Origin: a bacterium
Lineage (GTDB): Bacteria > Omnitrophota > Gorgyraeia > Velamenicoccales > JABMQK01
DNA length: 25,009 nucleotides
Reading direction: 5' to 3'
Assembly: GCA_013203265.1 (NCBI GenBank)
Contig: JABMQK010000209.1
Coordinates: forward strand, 1 to 25,009
Made by a program: the position numbers and the translations under genes. Below are positions 15,421-24,303 of this stretch, one piece after another. Positions within the stretch are counted from its first letter, which is position 1; each line of letters starts with the position of its first letter. The notes under the pieces are model-generated. The model worked only from the letters and a program-made list of their open reading frames with translations, searched no databases and was not told where the DNA came from.

Positions 15421-16632
15421 ATGAAGATTTCTAAAAATAATATTATACCTAAAGGTTTTAAGGTTTGTGGTATTCATTGCGGAATTAAAAAGTCAAAAAA
15501 TAAGGATTTGGGTTTAATTTATTCTCAATTACCTTGTAGTGCCGCAGGCATGTTTACCTCAAATAGGGTACAGGCAGACTCTTTAAAAATTTGTAGAGAA
15601 CATCTCAGTAGTAAAGAAAGCAGAGCTGTAGTGGTTAATAGTGGGAATGCAAATTGTTTTGTCGGCAAAAGAGGATTTCAGGACGCTATATCTATTGTTA
15701 AGACTACAGGAAAATACTTAGGGATTCCTAATAGAAGCATTCTAACTGCTTCAACAGGCATTATTGGTAGGCCTTTGCCTTTAAAGATAATTAAAGAAGC
15801 GATCCCAAAGCTTTGTCAAGGATTGGAGAAAGGTAAACTAAAAGATTTTGCCGAATCTATTTTAACAACTGATACTTTTAAAAAAGTTGTTTCTTTAAAA
15901 CTTAAGATTAAAAATAAGCCAGTTTTGATTACAGGAATTGCAAAGGGCGCAGGCATGGTTTATCCGCATTTACAAGCAACTTCTAAGAGGCATGCTACGA
16001 TGCTGGTATTTATTATGGCAGATATAGCTGTTAAAAAAACTCTACTTGAGGATGCACTAAAAAAGAGTGTTGATAGTTCATTTAACTGTATTACTGTAGA
16101 TGGTTGTATGAGCACTAATGATAGTGTTTTGGTATTAGCGAATGGCGCAGCGAAGAATAAACCTATTGTTAAGAAAGATAAAGGTTTTAAATTATTTTGT
16201 GTAGGCCTATCTCATATTTGTGGTGTTTTAGCTAGAATGATTATTGAAGATGGTGAAGGAGCGACTAGGAGAATAGAGATTTCAGTAAAGACAGCTAAGA
16301 GTATGAAAGAAGCAAAGTTGGCGGCAGAGGCAGTGGCAAATTCTAATTTATTTAAGACGGCTATGTCTTGTGGTAATCCTAATTGGGGTAGAATTGTAGC
16401 AGCAATCGGCGCCGCAGGTATTCCAATTAAAGAAAATAAATTAGAGATATCTTTTAATAGGCAAAGAATTTTTAAGAAAGGTAAAATTTTCTCTATGGGA
16501 TTAAGGAATTCTTTTAGATTTTCGAAAGTTATTTCTGTAGGGATAAAACTTAATAGAGGAAGGTTTAATCATTGTGTTGAGACTTGTGATTTGACAGCGA
16601 ACTACGTCAGGATAAACGCGGGATACAATTAA
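15421..16632 (+). CDS. argJ: Glutamate N-acetyltransferase/ArgJ, with extra residues before the cleavage site
   Basis: Transfers the acetyl group from N-acetylornithine to glutamate and so recycles it; bifunctional versions also use acetyl-CoA. ArgJ cleaves itself at the Ala-Thr bond of an ATML motif, the Thr becoming the beta-subunit nucleophile; here this is Ala192-Thr193. In most relatives the motif follows almost at once after KG-G-M--PN. Here seven extra residues (QATSKRH, about 185-191) lie between YPHL and ATML. The N-terminal GFKVCGIHCGIKK and C-terminal CDLTANYVRINAGY blocks are normal, and length is 403. With no argA visible, ArgJ may also make the first acetylglutamate; monofunctional or bifunctional cannot be decided from sequence alone. 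Confidence 0.94.
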   Translation: MKISKNNIIPKGFKVCGIHCGIKKSKNKDLGLIYSQLPCSAAGMFTSNRVQADSLKICREHLSSKESRAVVVNSGNANCFVGKRGFQDAISIVKTTGKYLGIPNRSILTASTGIIGRPLPLKIIKEAIPKLCQGLEKGKLKDFAESILTTDTFKKVVSLKLKIKNKPVLITGIAKGAGMVYPHLQATSKRHATMLVFIMADIAVKKTLLEDALKKSVDSSFNCITVDGCMSTNDSVLVLANGAAKNKPIVKKDKGFKLFCVGLSHICGVLARMIIEDGEGATRRIEISVKTAKSMKEAKLAAEAVANSNLFKTAMSCGNPNWGRIVAAIGAAGIPIKENKLEISFNRQRIFKKGKIFSMGLRNSFRFSKVISVGIKLNRGRFNHCVETCDLTANYVRINAGYN

Positions 16633-16643
16633 AGAGGTTAATT

Positions 16644-17501
16644 ATGGAAGAGGCTATTAAAAAAGCAGATGTTTTAATTGAGGCTTTACCTTATATTAAG
16701 GAATTTCATAAGAAGATTACAGTAATAAAGTATGGCGGTAGTATCCTCGGTGAAGAAAGAGTAAGGAAAGGCGTATTGGAAGATATTGTATTCTTAAGCT
16801 ATATGGGTTTAAGGCCGGTTCTTGTTCACGGTGGAGGACCTAATATTTCTGATAGGATGCGAAAATCTGGCAAAAAGACTGATTTTGTCGAGGGTATGAG
16901 GGTTACCGATAGAGAAACTTTAAAGATAGTTGAGGAAGAATTAGAAGTGTTAAATAAAGAAATCGTTAAAGAGATAGAGAAACTTGGTGGGAAGGCAAAA
17001 GGTTTCACAAATAATAATTCTATTTTAAAGGTTGAAAAAAAGAAATCAAAAGTTGACTTAGGCTTAGTCGGTAAAATGGCAGAGATTGATACAGAACTGA
17101 TTTTAAAGGAAATATCTCATCATACAATCCCGGTGATAAGCCCTATGGGTAAAGATGCAAAAGGAATTACATACAATATTAATGCCGATGAGGTCGCTTC
17201 TTTTGTAGCTTATACATTGACAGCGATAAAATTCGTTTTACTTACTAATGTAAAAGGAATTATGAGAGATATGGACGATCCAAATTCATTTTTGGCTAGT
17301 ATAAGAAAGGATGAAGTAAAGAAGCTTATTAAAGATAAGGTTATTCAAGAAGGAATGATCCCGAAAATAGAAGCATGTTTTAGGGCAATAGACGGTGGGG
17401 TAAAAAAAGCTCATATTATTGATGCGAAAATACCTCACGCTCTATTGTTAGAGATTTTTACAGATAAAGGTATTGGTACAGAGATAGCCAAAGATTTATA
17501 A
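16644..17501 (+). CDS. argB: Acetylglutamate kinase
   Basis: Phosphorylates N-acetylglutamate, the second step of the pathway. The 285-residue amino-acid kinase family protein has ITVIKYGGSILG (Lys29 in the phosphate-binding motif), PVLVHGGGPNISD (59-70) and the C-terminal IPKIEACFRAIDGGVKKAHIIDA block. The N-terminal helix (residues 1-20, with LIEALPYIKEF) is of the kind found in arginine-inhibited hexameric forms, so feedback control by arginine is likely, by family analogy. Ribosome site AAAGAGG before the ATG; argD follows after six bases. Confidence 0.95.
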   Translation: MEEAIKKADVLIEALPYIKEFHKKITVIKYGGSILGEERVRKGVLEDIVFLSYMGLRPVLVHGGGPNISDRMRKSGKKTDFVEGMRVTDRETLKIVEEELEVLNKEIVKEIEKLGGKAKGFTNNNSILKVEKKKSKVDLGLVGKMAEIDTELILKEISHHTIPVISPMGKDAKGITYNINADEVASFVAYTLTAIKFVLLTNVKGIMRDMDDPNSFLASIRKDEVKKLIKDKVIQEGMIPKIEACFRAIDGGVKKAHIIDAKIPHALLLEIFTDKGIGTEIAKDL

Positions 17502-17507
17502 TTCGAT

Positions 17508-18695
17508 ATGAAAAAACAGGATATATTTAGAGTTTATCAGGATTGTATCTTAAATACTTATACTCGTGTGCCTAAAATATTTGTCAAAGGCAAGGGTATG
17601 AATTTGTTTGATATTGACGGAAAGAAGTATTTGGATTTTTTTCCTGGCTGGGGAGTGGCTAATGTAGGGCATTGTCATCCTAAGGTAATGTCAGCGATTA
17701 GGGATCAGGTATCAAAGTTAATACATATACCAAATAATTTTTATCACATACAGCAGGCGAAGTTAGCCAAGGAGTTAATTTATCATACATTTCCAGGCAA
17801 GGTATTCTTTTGTAATTCTGGAACCGAGGCTAATGAAGCAGCGATTAAATTTGCTAGGGTCTATGGCGCTGGAAAAAGGTTTGAGATTATTACTTTTGAA
17901 AATTCTTTTCACGGAAGGACTCTAGGTTCTTTAGCGGCTACTGGCCAAAAGAGATATCAAGATGGTTTCGCGCCGCTACCTACTGGTTTTAAGACAATAA
18001 AATTTAACAGTTTGCCAGTTTTAGAGAGAGGTGTTACTGAGAATACTGTGGCAATTATGTTAGAGTTGGTTCAAGGTGAAGGCGGTATCAATGTAGCCGA
18101 TAGATCTTATATTTATAAGATTCGGGAGATTTGTAACAAAAAAAATATTCTAATGATTGTTGATGAGGTCCAGACTGGGATGGGTAGGACTGGAAAGATG
18201 TTTGCCTTTCAAAACTACGACATAAAACCTGATATCATTACTTTAGCCAAGGCGTTAGGCGGAGGTTTGCCGATAGGGGCGATGATTGTAAAAAAAGATA
18301 TCGCAGATACGTTTAAACCCGGAATGCACGCTTCTACTTTTGGCGGCGGCCTGGTTATTTGTAAAGCTGCCTTGGGTGTCTTCAGGGGCATACAGAAAGA
18401 TAAAATGCTCAAAAATGCACAAAAGATGTCTAATTATATTTTTGACAGATTAGATGCGATGAAGGAAAAATATAAAATCATCAAAACGGTTAGAGGTATA
18501 GGGTTGATGATTGGAATTGAACTGAGCGTTGAGGGTAAAGGTATAGCAGAGGAGTGTTTAAAGAGGGGCCTGATTATTAATTGCACCCACAATACAGTTT
18601 TAAGACTAATGCCGGCTTTAAATGTTACTAAAAAACAGATTGATAAGGCCTTGCATATTTTAGGAAAGGCCTTGCTAAAATTTTCGCAAAAATGA
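17508..18695 (+). CDS. argD: Acetylornithine aminotransferase
   Basis: PLP-dependent class III aminotransferase that converts N-acetylglutamate semialdehyde to N-acetylornithine. The 395-residue protein shows CNSGTEANEAAIKFAR (102-117), the PLP-ring Asp219 in DEVQTGMGRTG and the Schiff-base Lys248 in TLAKALGGGLPIGA. Family members can also act on succinyl-diaminopimelate, so it may serve the lysine pathway too; this is inferred from the family. It overlaps argF by four bases (ATGA). Confidence 0.94.
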   Translation: MKKQDIFRVYQDCILNTYTRVPKIFVKGKGMNLFDIDGKKYLDFFPGWGVANVGHCHPKVMSAIRDQVSKLIHIPNNFYHIQQAKLAKELIYHTFPGKVFFCNSGTEANEAAIKFARVYGAGKRFEIITFENSFHGRTLGSLAATGQKRYQDGFAPLPTGFKTIKFNSLPVLERGVTENTVAIMLELVQGEGGINVADRSYIYKIREICNKKNILMIVDEVQTGMGRTGKMFAFQNYDIKPDIITLAKALGGGLPIGAMIVKKDIADTFKPGMHASTFGGGLVICKAALGVFRGIQKDKMLKNAQKMSNYIFDRLDAMKEKYKIIKTVRGIGLMIGIELSVEGKGIAEECLKRGLIINCTHNTVLRLMPALNVTKKQIDKALHILGKALLKFSQK

Positions 18696-19624
18696 AAATA
18701 ATGAATAAAGATTTTCTTACAATAAAAAATTTAGATACTCAGGATATCAAATCTATCTTTTCTTTGACCAATGATTTAAAGAAAGATAAAGAGAAATTTT
18801 CTGATTCGTTAAAGGGAAAATCTATTGCTCTTATTTTTCAGAAACCATCCAATAGGACGAGGGTTTCTTTTGAGGTGGGAATTTTTCAGCTGGGTGGACA
18901 TGCGATATACCTTAAACCAGAAGACCTCAATTTAGGTATTAGAGAGTCTATTGAAGATATATCGAAGACACTCTCGAGATATTTAGATGCTATTGTAGTG
19001 AGAACATTTAGCCATCAAATCGTTTTGGAATTAGCTAAGTATGCTGATATCGCGGTTATTAATGGTTTAAGTGATTTACTGCATCCTTGTCAGGCGCTTT
19101 CGGATGTATTTACCATACAGGAGAAATGTGGAAAGTTAAAGGGTATTACTTTTGCATATGTTGGAGATGGCAATAATGTTTGCCATTCGCTTATGTATGC
19201 TGCGGCTAAAATAGGAATGAATTTAAATATTGCGACTCCAAACAAATATTCACCCAAGAAAGAGATTATACAAGAAGCATTAGATATTGCTAAGAAAACA
19301 GGTGCGGTGATTTCATTATCTAATAATCCTAAAGATGCAGTTGGAGATAGTGATGTTATTTATACTGATGTCTGGACTAGTATGGGTAAAGAGAAAGAGG
19401 CTTGGAAGAGAAAAATGGCTTTTGGAAAATTTCAGGTCAATAAGGAATTACTGAGTTTAGCTAAGTCTTCAGCATTGATTATGCATTGTCTACCAGCGCA
19501 TAGAGGCCAAGAGATAACTGATGAGATCATAGATGGTCCTAATTCTATTGTTTTTGATCAGGCAGAGAATAGGTTACATGTTCAGAAAGCGATTTTACTT
19601 GCTTTGCTTGGGGGTATCAAATGA
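18692..19624 (+). CDS. argF: Ornithine carbamoyltransferase
   Basis: Makes citrulline from ornithine and carbamoyl phosphate. The 310-residue protein has the carbamoyl-phosphate motif SNRTR (53-57, a usual variant of STRTR), HPCQALSD (131-138) and the ornithine-specific HCLPAHRG (265-272), which separates it from aspartate carbamoyltransferase. The start overlaps argD by four bases. A second ATG three codons later (18701) would give MNKDFLTIKNL and is also plausible. The stop overlaps the argG start by four bases, so three genes in a row are coupled. Confidence 0.95.
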   Translation: MKIMNKDFLTIKNLDTQDIKSIFSLTNDLKKDKEKFSDSLKGKSIALIFQKPSNRTRVSFEVGIFQLGGHAIYLKPEDLNLGIRESIEDISKTLSRYLDAIVVRTFSHQIVLELAKYADIAVINGLSDLLHPCQALSDVFTIQEKCGKLKGITFAYVGDGNNVCHSLMYAAAKIGMNLNIATPNKYSPKKEIIQEALDIAKKTGAVISLSNNPKDAVGDSDVIYTDVWTSMGKEKEAWKRKMAFGKFQVNKELLSLAKSSALIMHCLPAHRGQEITDEIIDGPNSIVFDQAENRLHVQKAILLALLGGIK

Positions 19625-20790
19625 GAAAGGTTATTTTGGCTTATTCTGGGGGATTAGATACTGCCTGTTGTGTGAAGTGGCTTTCTGATAGAGGCTTTGA
19701 AGTCATTTGTTTTATGGCAGATTTAGGTCAGCCACATGACTTTGCGCCTGCAAAGAAAAGGGCAAAAGTAGCAGGTGTTTCCAAGATTTACATTAAAGAT
19801 TTAAGACAGGAGTTCATAAGAGATTTTATCTGGCCAGCCTTAAAAGCAAATGCCATTTATGAAGAAAAATATACCCTTGCTACAGCTTTAGGTAGGCCAT
19901 TAATCGCTAAATATTTAGTCGATGTAGCACATAAAGAAAAAGCTCATTATATTGCTCACGGATGTACAGGCAAAGGCAATGACCAGCTAAGGATTGAAGT
20001 TAGCTCTATGATTTTAGATCATAAATTAGAAATAATCGCTCCTTTAAGAATTTGGGAATTTAAGACTAGGGAAGAGGAAATTAGATATTTAGCAAAACAT
20101 AAAATTCCTATAGATGTGACCAAGAAAAAACTCTATAGCATTGATGAGAATATTTGGGGAATAAGCATTGAATGTGGCGTTTTGGAAGATCCCTGGAGAG
20201 AGCCTCCACATAATGCTTATCGGCTTACAGCATCGCTTGCTAGTGCTAAGTCAAAACAAGTTTATTTAACAATTGGCTTTAAAGCTGGAGTCCCAGTTGA
20301 AATTAATGGGAAAAAATATCCTGCTTCGGATTTGATTAAGAAATTAAACGCTATTGCAGGTGCCTTTGGCATTGGCAGGACGGATTTGGTGGAGAATAGG
20401 CTCATCGGCATAAAATCTCGGGAGATATATGAAGCCCCTGCAGCTCATCTTTTGATTGCCGCACATAAGGAGATTGAGAGTTTAGTTTTAGATAGGGAGG
20501 TCGCGCATAAAAAGCAGAAGATCGCCTTAGATTATGCAGATATTATTTATTACGGGCTTTGGTTTACGCCACAAAAGAAGAAATTGGATAATTTTATTAA
20601 CAAAACGCAAAAGAATGTTACAGGGACTGTTAGATTAAAACTATTTAAGGGCGGATTTTATTGTGTTGGAAGAAAATCGCCTTATTCTCTATATAAAAAA
20701 GAATTGGCGACTTATGGTAAAGGCGATAAGTTTGATCATTCAAAGGCCAAAGGGTTTATTAAAAATTGGGCAAGACCATATTTAAAATAA
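19621..20790 (+). CDS. argG: Argininosuccinate synthase
   Basis: ATP-dependent joining of citrulline and aspartate. The 389-residue protein begins VILAYSGGLDT, the PP-loop of the N-type ATP pyrophosphatase fold (Ser9 to Thr14); Ala15 replaces the serine seen in many relatives. GCTGKGNDQLRIE, the SIDENIWG block and YGLWFTP are also typical. It is on the short side of the normal range, lacking part of the C-terminal extension. It overlaps argF by four bases and is followed by argH after 19 bases. Confidence 0.95.
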   Translation: MRKVILAYSGGLDTACCVKWLSDRGFEVICFMADLGQPHDFAPAKKRAKVAGVSKIYIKDLRQEFIRDFIWPALKANAIYEEKYTLATALGRPLIAKYLVDVAHKEKAHYIAHGCTGKGNDQLRIEVSSMILDHKLEIIAPLRIWEFKTREEEIRYLAKHKIPIDVTKKKLYSIDENIWGISIECGVLEDPWREPPHNAYRLTASLASAKSKQVYLTIGFKAGVPVEINGKKYPASDLIKKLNAIAGAFGIGRTDLVENRLIGIKSREIYEAPAAHLLIAAHKEIESLVLDREVAHKKQKIALDYADIIYYGLWFTPQKKKLDNFINKTQKNVTGTVRLKLFKGGFYCVGRKSPYSLYKKELATYGKGDKFDHSKAKGFIKNWARPYLK

Positions 20791-20809
20791 TTTATAAAGA
20801 GAGGTAATT

Positions 20810-22168
20810 ATGGCTAAGAAATTATGGGGTGGAAGATTTAGCAAGAAGACCAATCCATTGGTTGAAGAATTTACATCCTCAATTTCCGTAGATAAAGAAT
20901 TGGCTTTCTACGATGTGATTGGTTCTATTTTACATATAGCTGTTCTCAAAGAAGCTGGATTAGTTTCTAAGGTCGAATATAGTAAAATCGATAGAGCTTT
21001 AAAAGAAATTAAGAAAAGTATTGAATCCGGGAATTTCAAAGTTGATGACAAATCTGAGGATATCCATTCAGATATACAAAATAAGTTGGAAAATAAAATT
21101 GGAAAAGTCGCTATGAAGCTACATACAGCTAGGTCGAGAAATGATCAGGTTGTTTTTGATGTAAAATTTTATTCTGGGCAATCATGTGCAGATGTTGTTA
21201 CATTGATAGCCGAGTTAGCAAAGACGATTTTAAATTTTTCCAACAAAGTTAAAAAGATCAACATCCCAGGATATACTCATCTTCAGCACGCACAGCCTGT
21301 TAGTTTAGCAAATTATTTTTTGTCTTATTATGAAATGTTGATGAGGGATGGGAATAGGATAGTTAGTTTCGGGGATAGGATAAAATTATCATTAGGTTCT
21401 GGAGCTTTAGCTGGAACAGTGATAGATGTTAGTAAATACAACAAGGCTATAACTAGTGCCTGTAAGAAACTAGGACTTAAGTTTGGAGAGCAGATTTTTT
21501 CTGTAGATAACAGTATTGATAATGTTAGCGATAGAGATTTTGTTATTGAGGCGTTGAGCGCTTTGGCGATTATAGGTATGCACCTTTCCAGATTAGCGGA
21601 AGATTTAATTATCTGGTCGACTTCCGAATTTGGATTTATTGAACTCGACGATGCATTTTGCACAGGTAGTTCCTTAATGCCACAGAAGAAGAATCCAGAC
21701 GTCTTAGAGTTAATCAGAGGCAATACAGGTAAACTTTATGGAAACTTAATGTCTGTTTTAGTTATGATGAAAGGTTTGCCTTTAGCTTATAATAGGGATA
21801 TGCAGTTGGATAAAGAGCCTTTATTTAGTTCATTTAAAATAATCAAAGATGAATTGAAAATTTTGTCAAAATTAATACCAAAGATTAAAATTAATGAAAG
21901 CAATATTAATGAGCAACTTAAGGATGAATCTTTATATGCAACGGACATAGCGCATTATCTTGTTACAAAAGGGATAGCTTTTAAAGAGGCGCATAAGATT
22001 ATTGGAAATTTAGTAAGATTTTCTTTGAATAATAAAATCAAAATAAAAGATATGACAAATGAGCAGTTGAATAAATTCAGTCAGTTTCTTAATCAAAAGA
22101 TTATTAATAAATTAATGGATCCGGTTTATTCTGTAAAATCAAAGAAATCGATTAGAAAGAAACAATAA
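20810..22168 (+). CDS. argH: Argininosuccinate lyase
   Basis: Splits argininosuccinate to arginine and fumarate, finishing the pathway. The 452-residue protein begins KLWGGRFSKKTNPLVEEFTSS, has TARSRNDQV at 107-115, the catalytic-region histidines in YTHLQHAQP (157 and 160), and the flexible superfamily loop GSSLMPQKKNP at 286-296 with its catalytic serine. The length and N-terminus are normal. Ribosome site GAGAGG before the ATG. It closes the arg set, and lysA starts five bases after its stop. Confidence 0.96.
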   Translation: MAKKLWGGRFSKKTNPLVEEFTSSISVDKELAFYDVIGSILHIAVLKEAGLVSKVEYSKIDRALKEIKKSIESGNFKVDDKSEDIHSDIQNKLENKIGKVAMKLHTARSRNDQVVFDVKFYSGQSCADVVTLIAELAKTILNFSNKVKKINIPGYTHLQHAQPVSLANYFLSYYEMLMRDGNRIVSFGDRIKLSLGSGALAGTVIDVSKYNKAITSACKKLGLKFGEQIFSVDNSIDNVSDRDFVIEALSALAIIGMHLSRLAEDLIIWSTSEFGFIELDDAFCTGSSLMPQKKNPDVLELIRGNTGKLYGNLMSVLVMMKGLPLAYNRDMQLDKEPLFSSFKIIKDELKILSKLIPKIKINESNINEQLKDESLYATDIAHYLVTKGIAFKEAHKIIGNLVRFSLNNKIKIKDMTNEQLNKFSQFLNQKIINKLMDPVYSVKSKKSIRKKQ

Positions 22169-22173
22169 AACAT

Positions 22174-23430
22174 ATGCATTATTTTACATACAAAGATAAT
22201 AATTTGTATTGCGAAGATGTAAAGGTAGGCGATATCGTAGAGAAGTTTGGTTCACCTTGTTATGTCTACAGTTACCGGACTTTAATTGAGCACTTTAGAA
22301 AGTTAAAGAGTGCTTTTAGCGCGGTAAAACCTCTGATTTGTTATTCTGTTAAGGCTAATTCTAATCTGGCAATTTGCAAGGCATTGGTTAATGAAGGCGC
22401 GGGTTTAGACGTTGTTTCTGGAGGCGAACTCTACAGAGCATTAAAGATAAAGACGAATCCAAAAAAGATAGTATTTGCAGGTGTGGGAAAAACCGATAAA
22501 GAAATTAGGGGAGCTATCAAGGCAGGGATTTTGTTTTTTAATGTTGAGTCAGAAGCAGAGATGCAGCGTCTGCATGAGATTTCTATTAGATTAAGAAGGT
22601 CTATTAATGTGTGCTTAAGGGTAAATCCCGAGGTAGATCCCCATACACACAGGTATATAAAAACAGCCAAAAAAGAAAGTAAGTTTGGTTTAAGTTTTTC
22701 TGCAGCAAGATTCATCTTAATTAATAAAGTAAGATTTTTTAATGTTCATATAAAGGGGCTGCATATTCATATTGGCTCACAAATAACAGAAGCCAGGCCA
22801 TATATCCAGGCAATAAAAAAAGTAAGCACCTTTATAAAAGAGATGAATAGTGCAGGAGTTAAATTAGAATATTTAAATATCGGCGGAGGAATGGGTATTA
22901 ACTATAAGAATGAAAAGGCGCAAACTCCAAAGGTCTTTGCTAAAGCGATAGTTCCTTTACTTAAAAAGACAGGGCTTAAGATTATTTTGGAGCCCGGCAG
23001 GTTTATTGTGGGTAGTGCAGGAATTTTAGTTTCGAGAGTCACTTTTGTCAAAGAGACAGGATCAAAGAATTTTTTAATCTTAGATAGTGGCATGAACGAT
23101 TTGATTCGTCCCAGTTTATATGAGGCTTATCACGAGATTGTGGCGCTGCACAAAAGACCTAAGTCCAGACAAAAGAAATACGATATCGTTGGTCCGATTT
23201 GTGAGAGTGGAGACTTTTTAGCAAAAGATAGATTGATGCCTCAAATAAGATCAGGTGAATACTTGGCGATAATGTGTTCGGGCGCTTATGGTTTTAGTAT
23301 GAGCTCAAATTACAATTCTCGTCCTAGAGCAACTGAGGTTTTAGTTAAAGGAGCGGGTTTCTTTTTAGTAAGAGCTAGAGAATCTTATTTGGATTTAATA
23401 AAGAAAGAAAAGTTTCCTTGGTTTTTGTAA
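22174..23430 (+). CDS. lysA: Diaminopimelate decarboxylase
   Basis: PLP enzyme that makes L-lysine from meso-diaminopimelate, the last step of lysine synthesis. In the 418-residue protein, Lys60 (CYSVKANSN) binds PLP. Other family sites are HIHIGSQI (197-204), GGG at 237-239, EPGR at 273-276, Cys343-Glu344 (CESGD), which completes the partner active site in the dimer, and AYGFSMSSNYNSRPR near 371-385. The protein is a normal-length LysA and not an arginine decarboxylase. It lies between argH and dapF, linking the two amino-acid sets in one probable transcript. Confidence 0.95.
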   Translation: MHYFTYKDNNLYCEDVKVGDIVEKFGSPCYVYSYRTLIEHFRKLKSAFSAVKPLICYSVKANSNLAICKALVNEGAGLDVVSGGELYRALKIKTNPKKIVFAGVGKTDKEIRGAIKAGILFFNVESEAEMQRLHEISIRLRRSINVCLRVNPEVDPHTHRYIKTAKKESKFGLSFSAARFILINKVRFFNVHIKGLHIHIGSQITEARPYIQAIKKVSTFIKEMNSAGVKLEYLNIGGGMGINYKNEKAQTPKVFAKAIVPLLKKTGLKIILEPGRFIVGSAGILVSRVTFVKETGSKNFLILDSGMNDLIRPSLYEAYHEIVALHKRPKSRQKKYDIVGPICESGDFLAKDRLMPQIRSGEYLAIMCSGAYGFSMSSNYNSRPRATEVLVKGAGFFLVRARESYLDLIKKEKFPWFL

Positions 23431-23442
23431 ATTGTGATTACA

Positions 23443-24303
23443 ATGGTTAAGAAGAGCAACAAATTGAATTTCACAAAATTAGTTGCAAGTGGAAATGATT
23501 TTGTCCTCCTAGATTTAAGAGGTCAAAAAAAGCACTTAAATCTAGGGGCAATTGCGAAGAAACTTTGCAATCGAAAATTAGGGATTGGCGCAGATGGTCT
23601 GCTCGTTTTAGAAAGATCAAAAAGAGCCAATGTTAAAATGCGCATATTCAATCCAGACGGCTCTGAGGCAGAGATGTGCGGTAACGGAGCAAGATGTGTA
23701 GGTTATTTTATAAAAAATACAAAGCCCGCTGTCAAAGGTCAGATTAAAATCAGAACCAAAGCCGGAATCTTAAATGCTCAAGTAAGCAAAAATAATGTAA
23801 GAGTAAATATGACTGATCCCAAGAATATTAGATTAGATTCAGTTGTTAAGTTAAATAAACATTCTCTACGATTTAATTTCATCAACACAGGTGTACCTCA
23901 TACAGTAATTTTATGTGAAGGAATTGAAAGGATAGATGTTGATGCTTTAGGAAGGTTAATTAGATATCACAAGAGATTTAAGCCGAAAGGAACCAATGTG
24001 GATTTTATTGAACCCAGAGCATTAAACAACATTAGAATTAGAACATATGAAAGAGGGGTTGAAGAGGAAACATTAGCTTGTGGCACAGGAGCTGTTGCGG
24101 CAGCGGTTATTTATGTGTTGAAATTAAGGCAGTCTGGTTTAATAAGAGAAAATAAGTTATGTGTAAATGTTGATACAATTTCAGGTGAGATGCTGAAGGT
24201 ATTCTTTAATGTGATTAAAAATAAAATAAAAAATGTCTGGTTAGAAGGAAAAGCAGAGATAATTTGTGAGGGTCAAATGAAGCTCAAACTTATGGAGCGA
24301 TAG
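23443..24303 (+). CDS. dapF: Diaminopimelate epimerase
   Basis: Converts LL- to meso-diaminopimelate for lysine and peptidoglycan. From the ATG at 23443 the protein has 286 residues. The two catalytic cysteines are Cys79 (MCGNGARC) and Cys213 (LACGTGAVAA). LNFTKLVASGNDFVLLD is the expected N-terminus. A GTG at 23434 would add three residues; I prefer the ATG, though neither has a clear ribosome site. The family's normal end is near GKAEIICEG; here nine more residues, QMKLKLMER, follow. They are encoded by the repeat element that also holds the stop codon and match the tail of the yceD product. Confidence 0.94.
   Translation: MVKKSNKLNFTKLVASGNDFVLLDLRGQKKHLNLGAIAKKLCNRKLGIGADGLLVLERSKRANVKMRIFNPDGSEAEMCGNGARCVGYFIKNTKPAVKGQIKIRTKAGILNAQVSKNNVRVNMTDPKNIRLDSVVKLNKHSLRFNFINTGVPHTVILCEGIERIDVDALGRLIRYHKRFKPKGTNVDFIEPRALNNIRIRTYERGVEEETLACGTGAVAAAVIYVLKLRQSGLIRENKLCVNVDTISGEMLKVFFNVIKNKIKNVWLEGKAEIICEGQMKLKLMER

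Noticed and set aside
21328..21723. Longest minus-strand open frame (131 codons) opposite argH
   Set aside because: It mirrors a well-conserved argH region, has no ribosome site and its composition is that of an antisense shadow.
23434..23442. GTG start for DapF
   Set aside because: Possible, but it adds only three residues and has no better ribosome site than the ATG at 23443.
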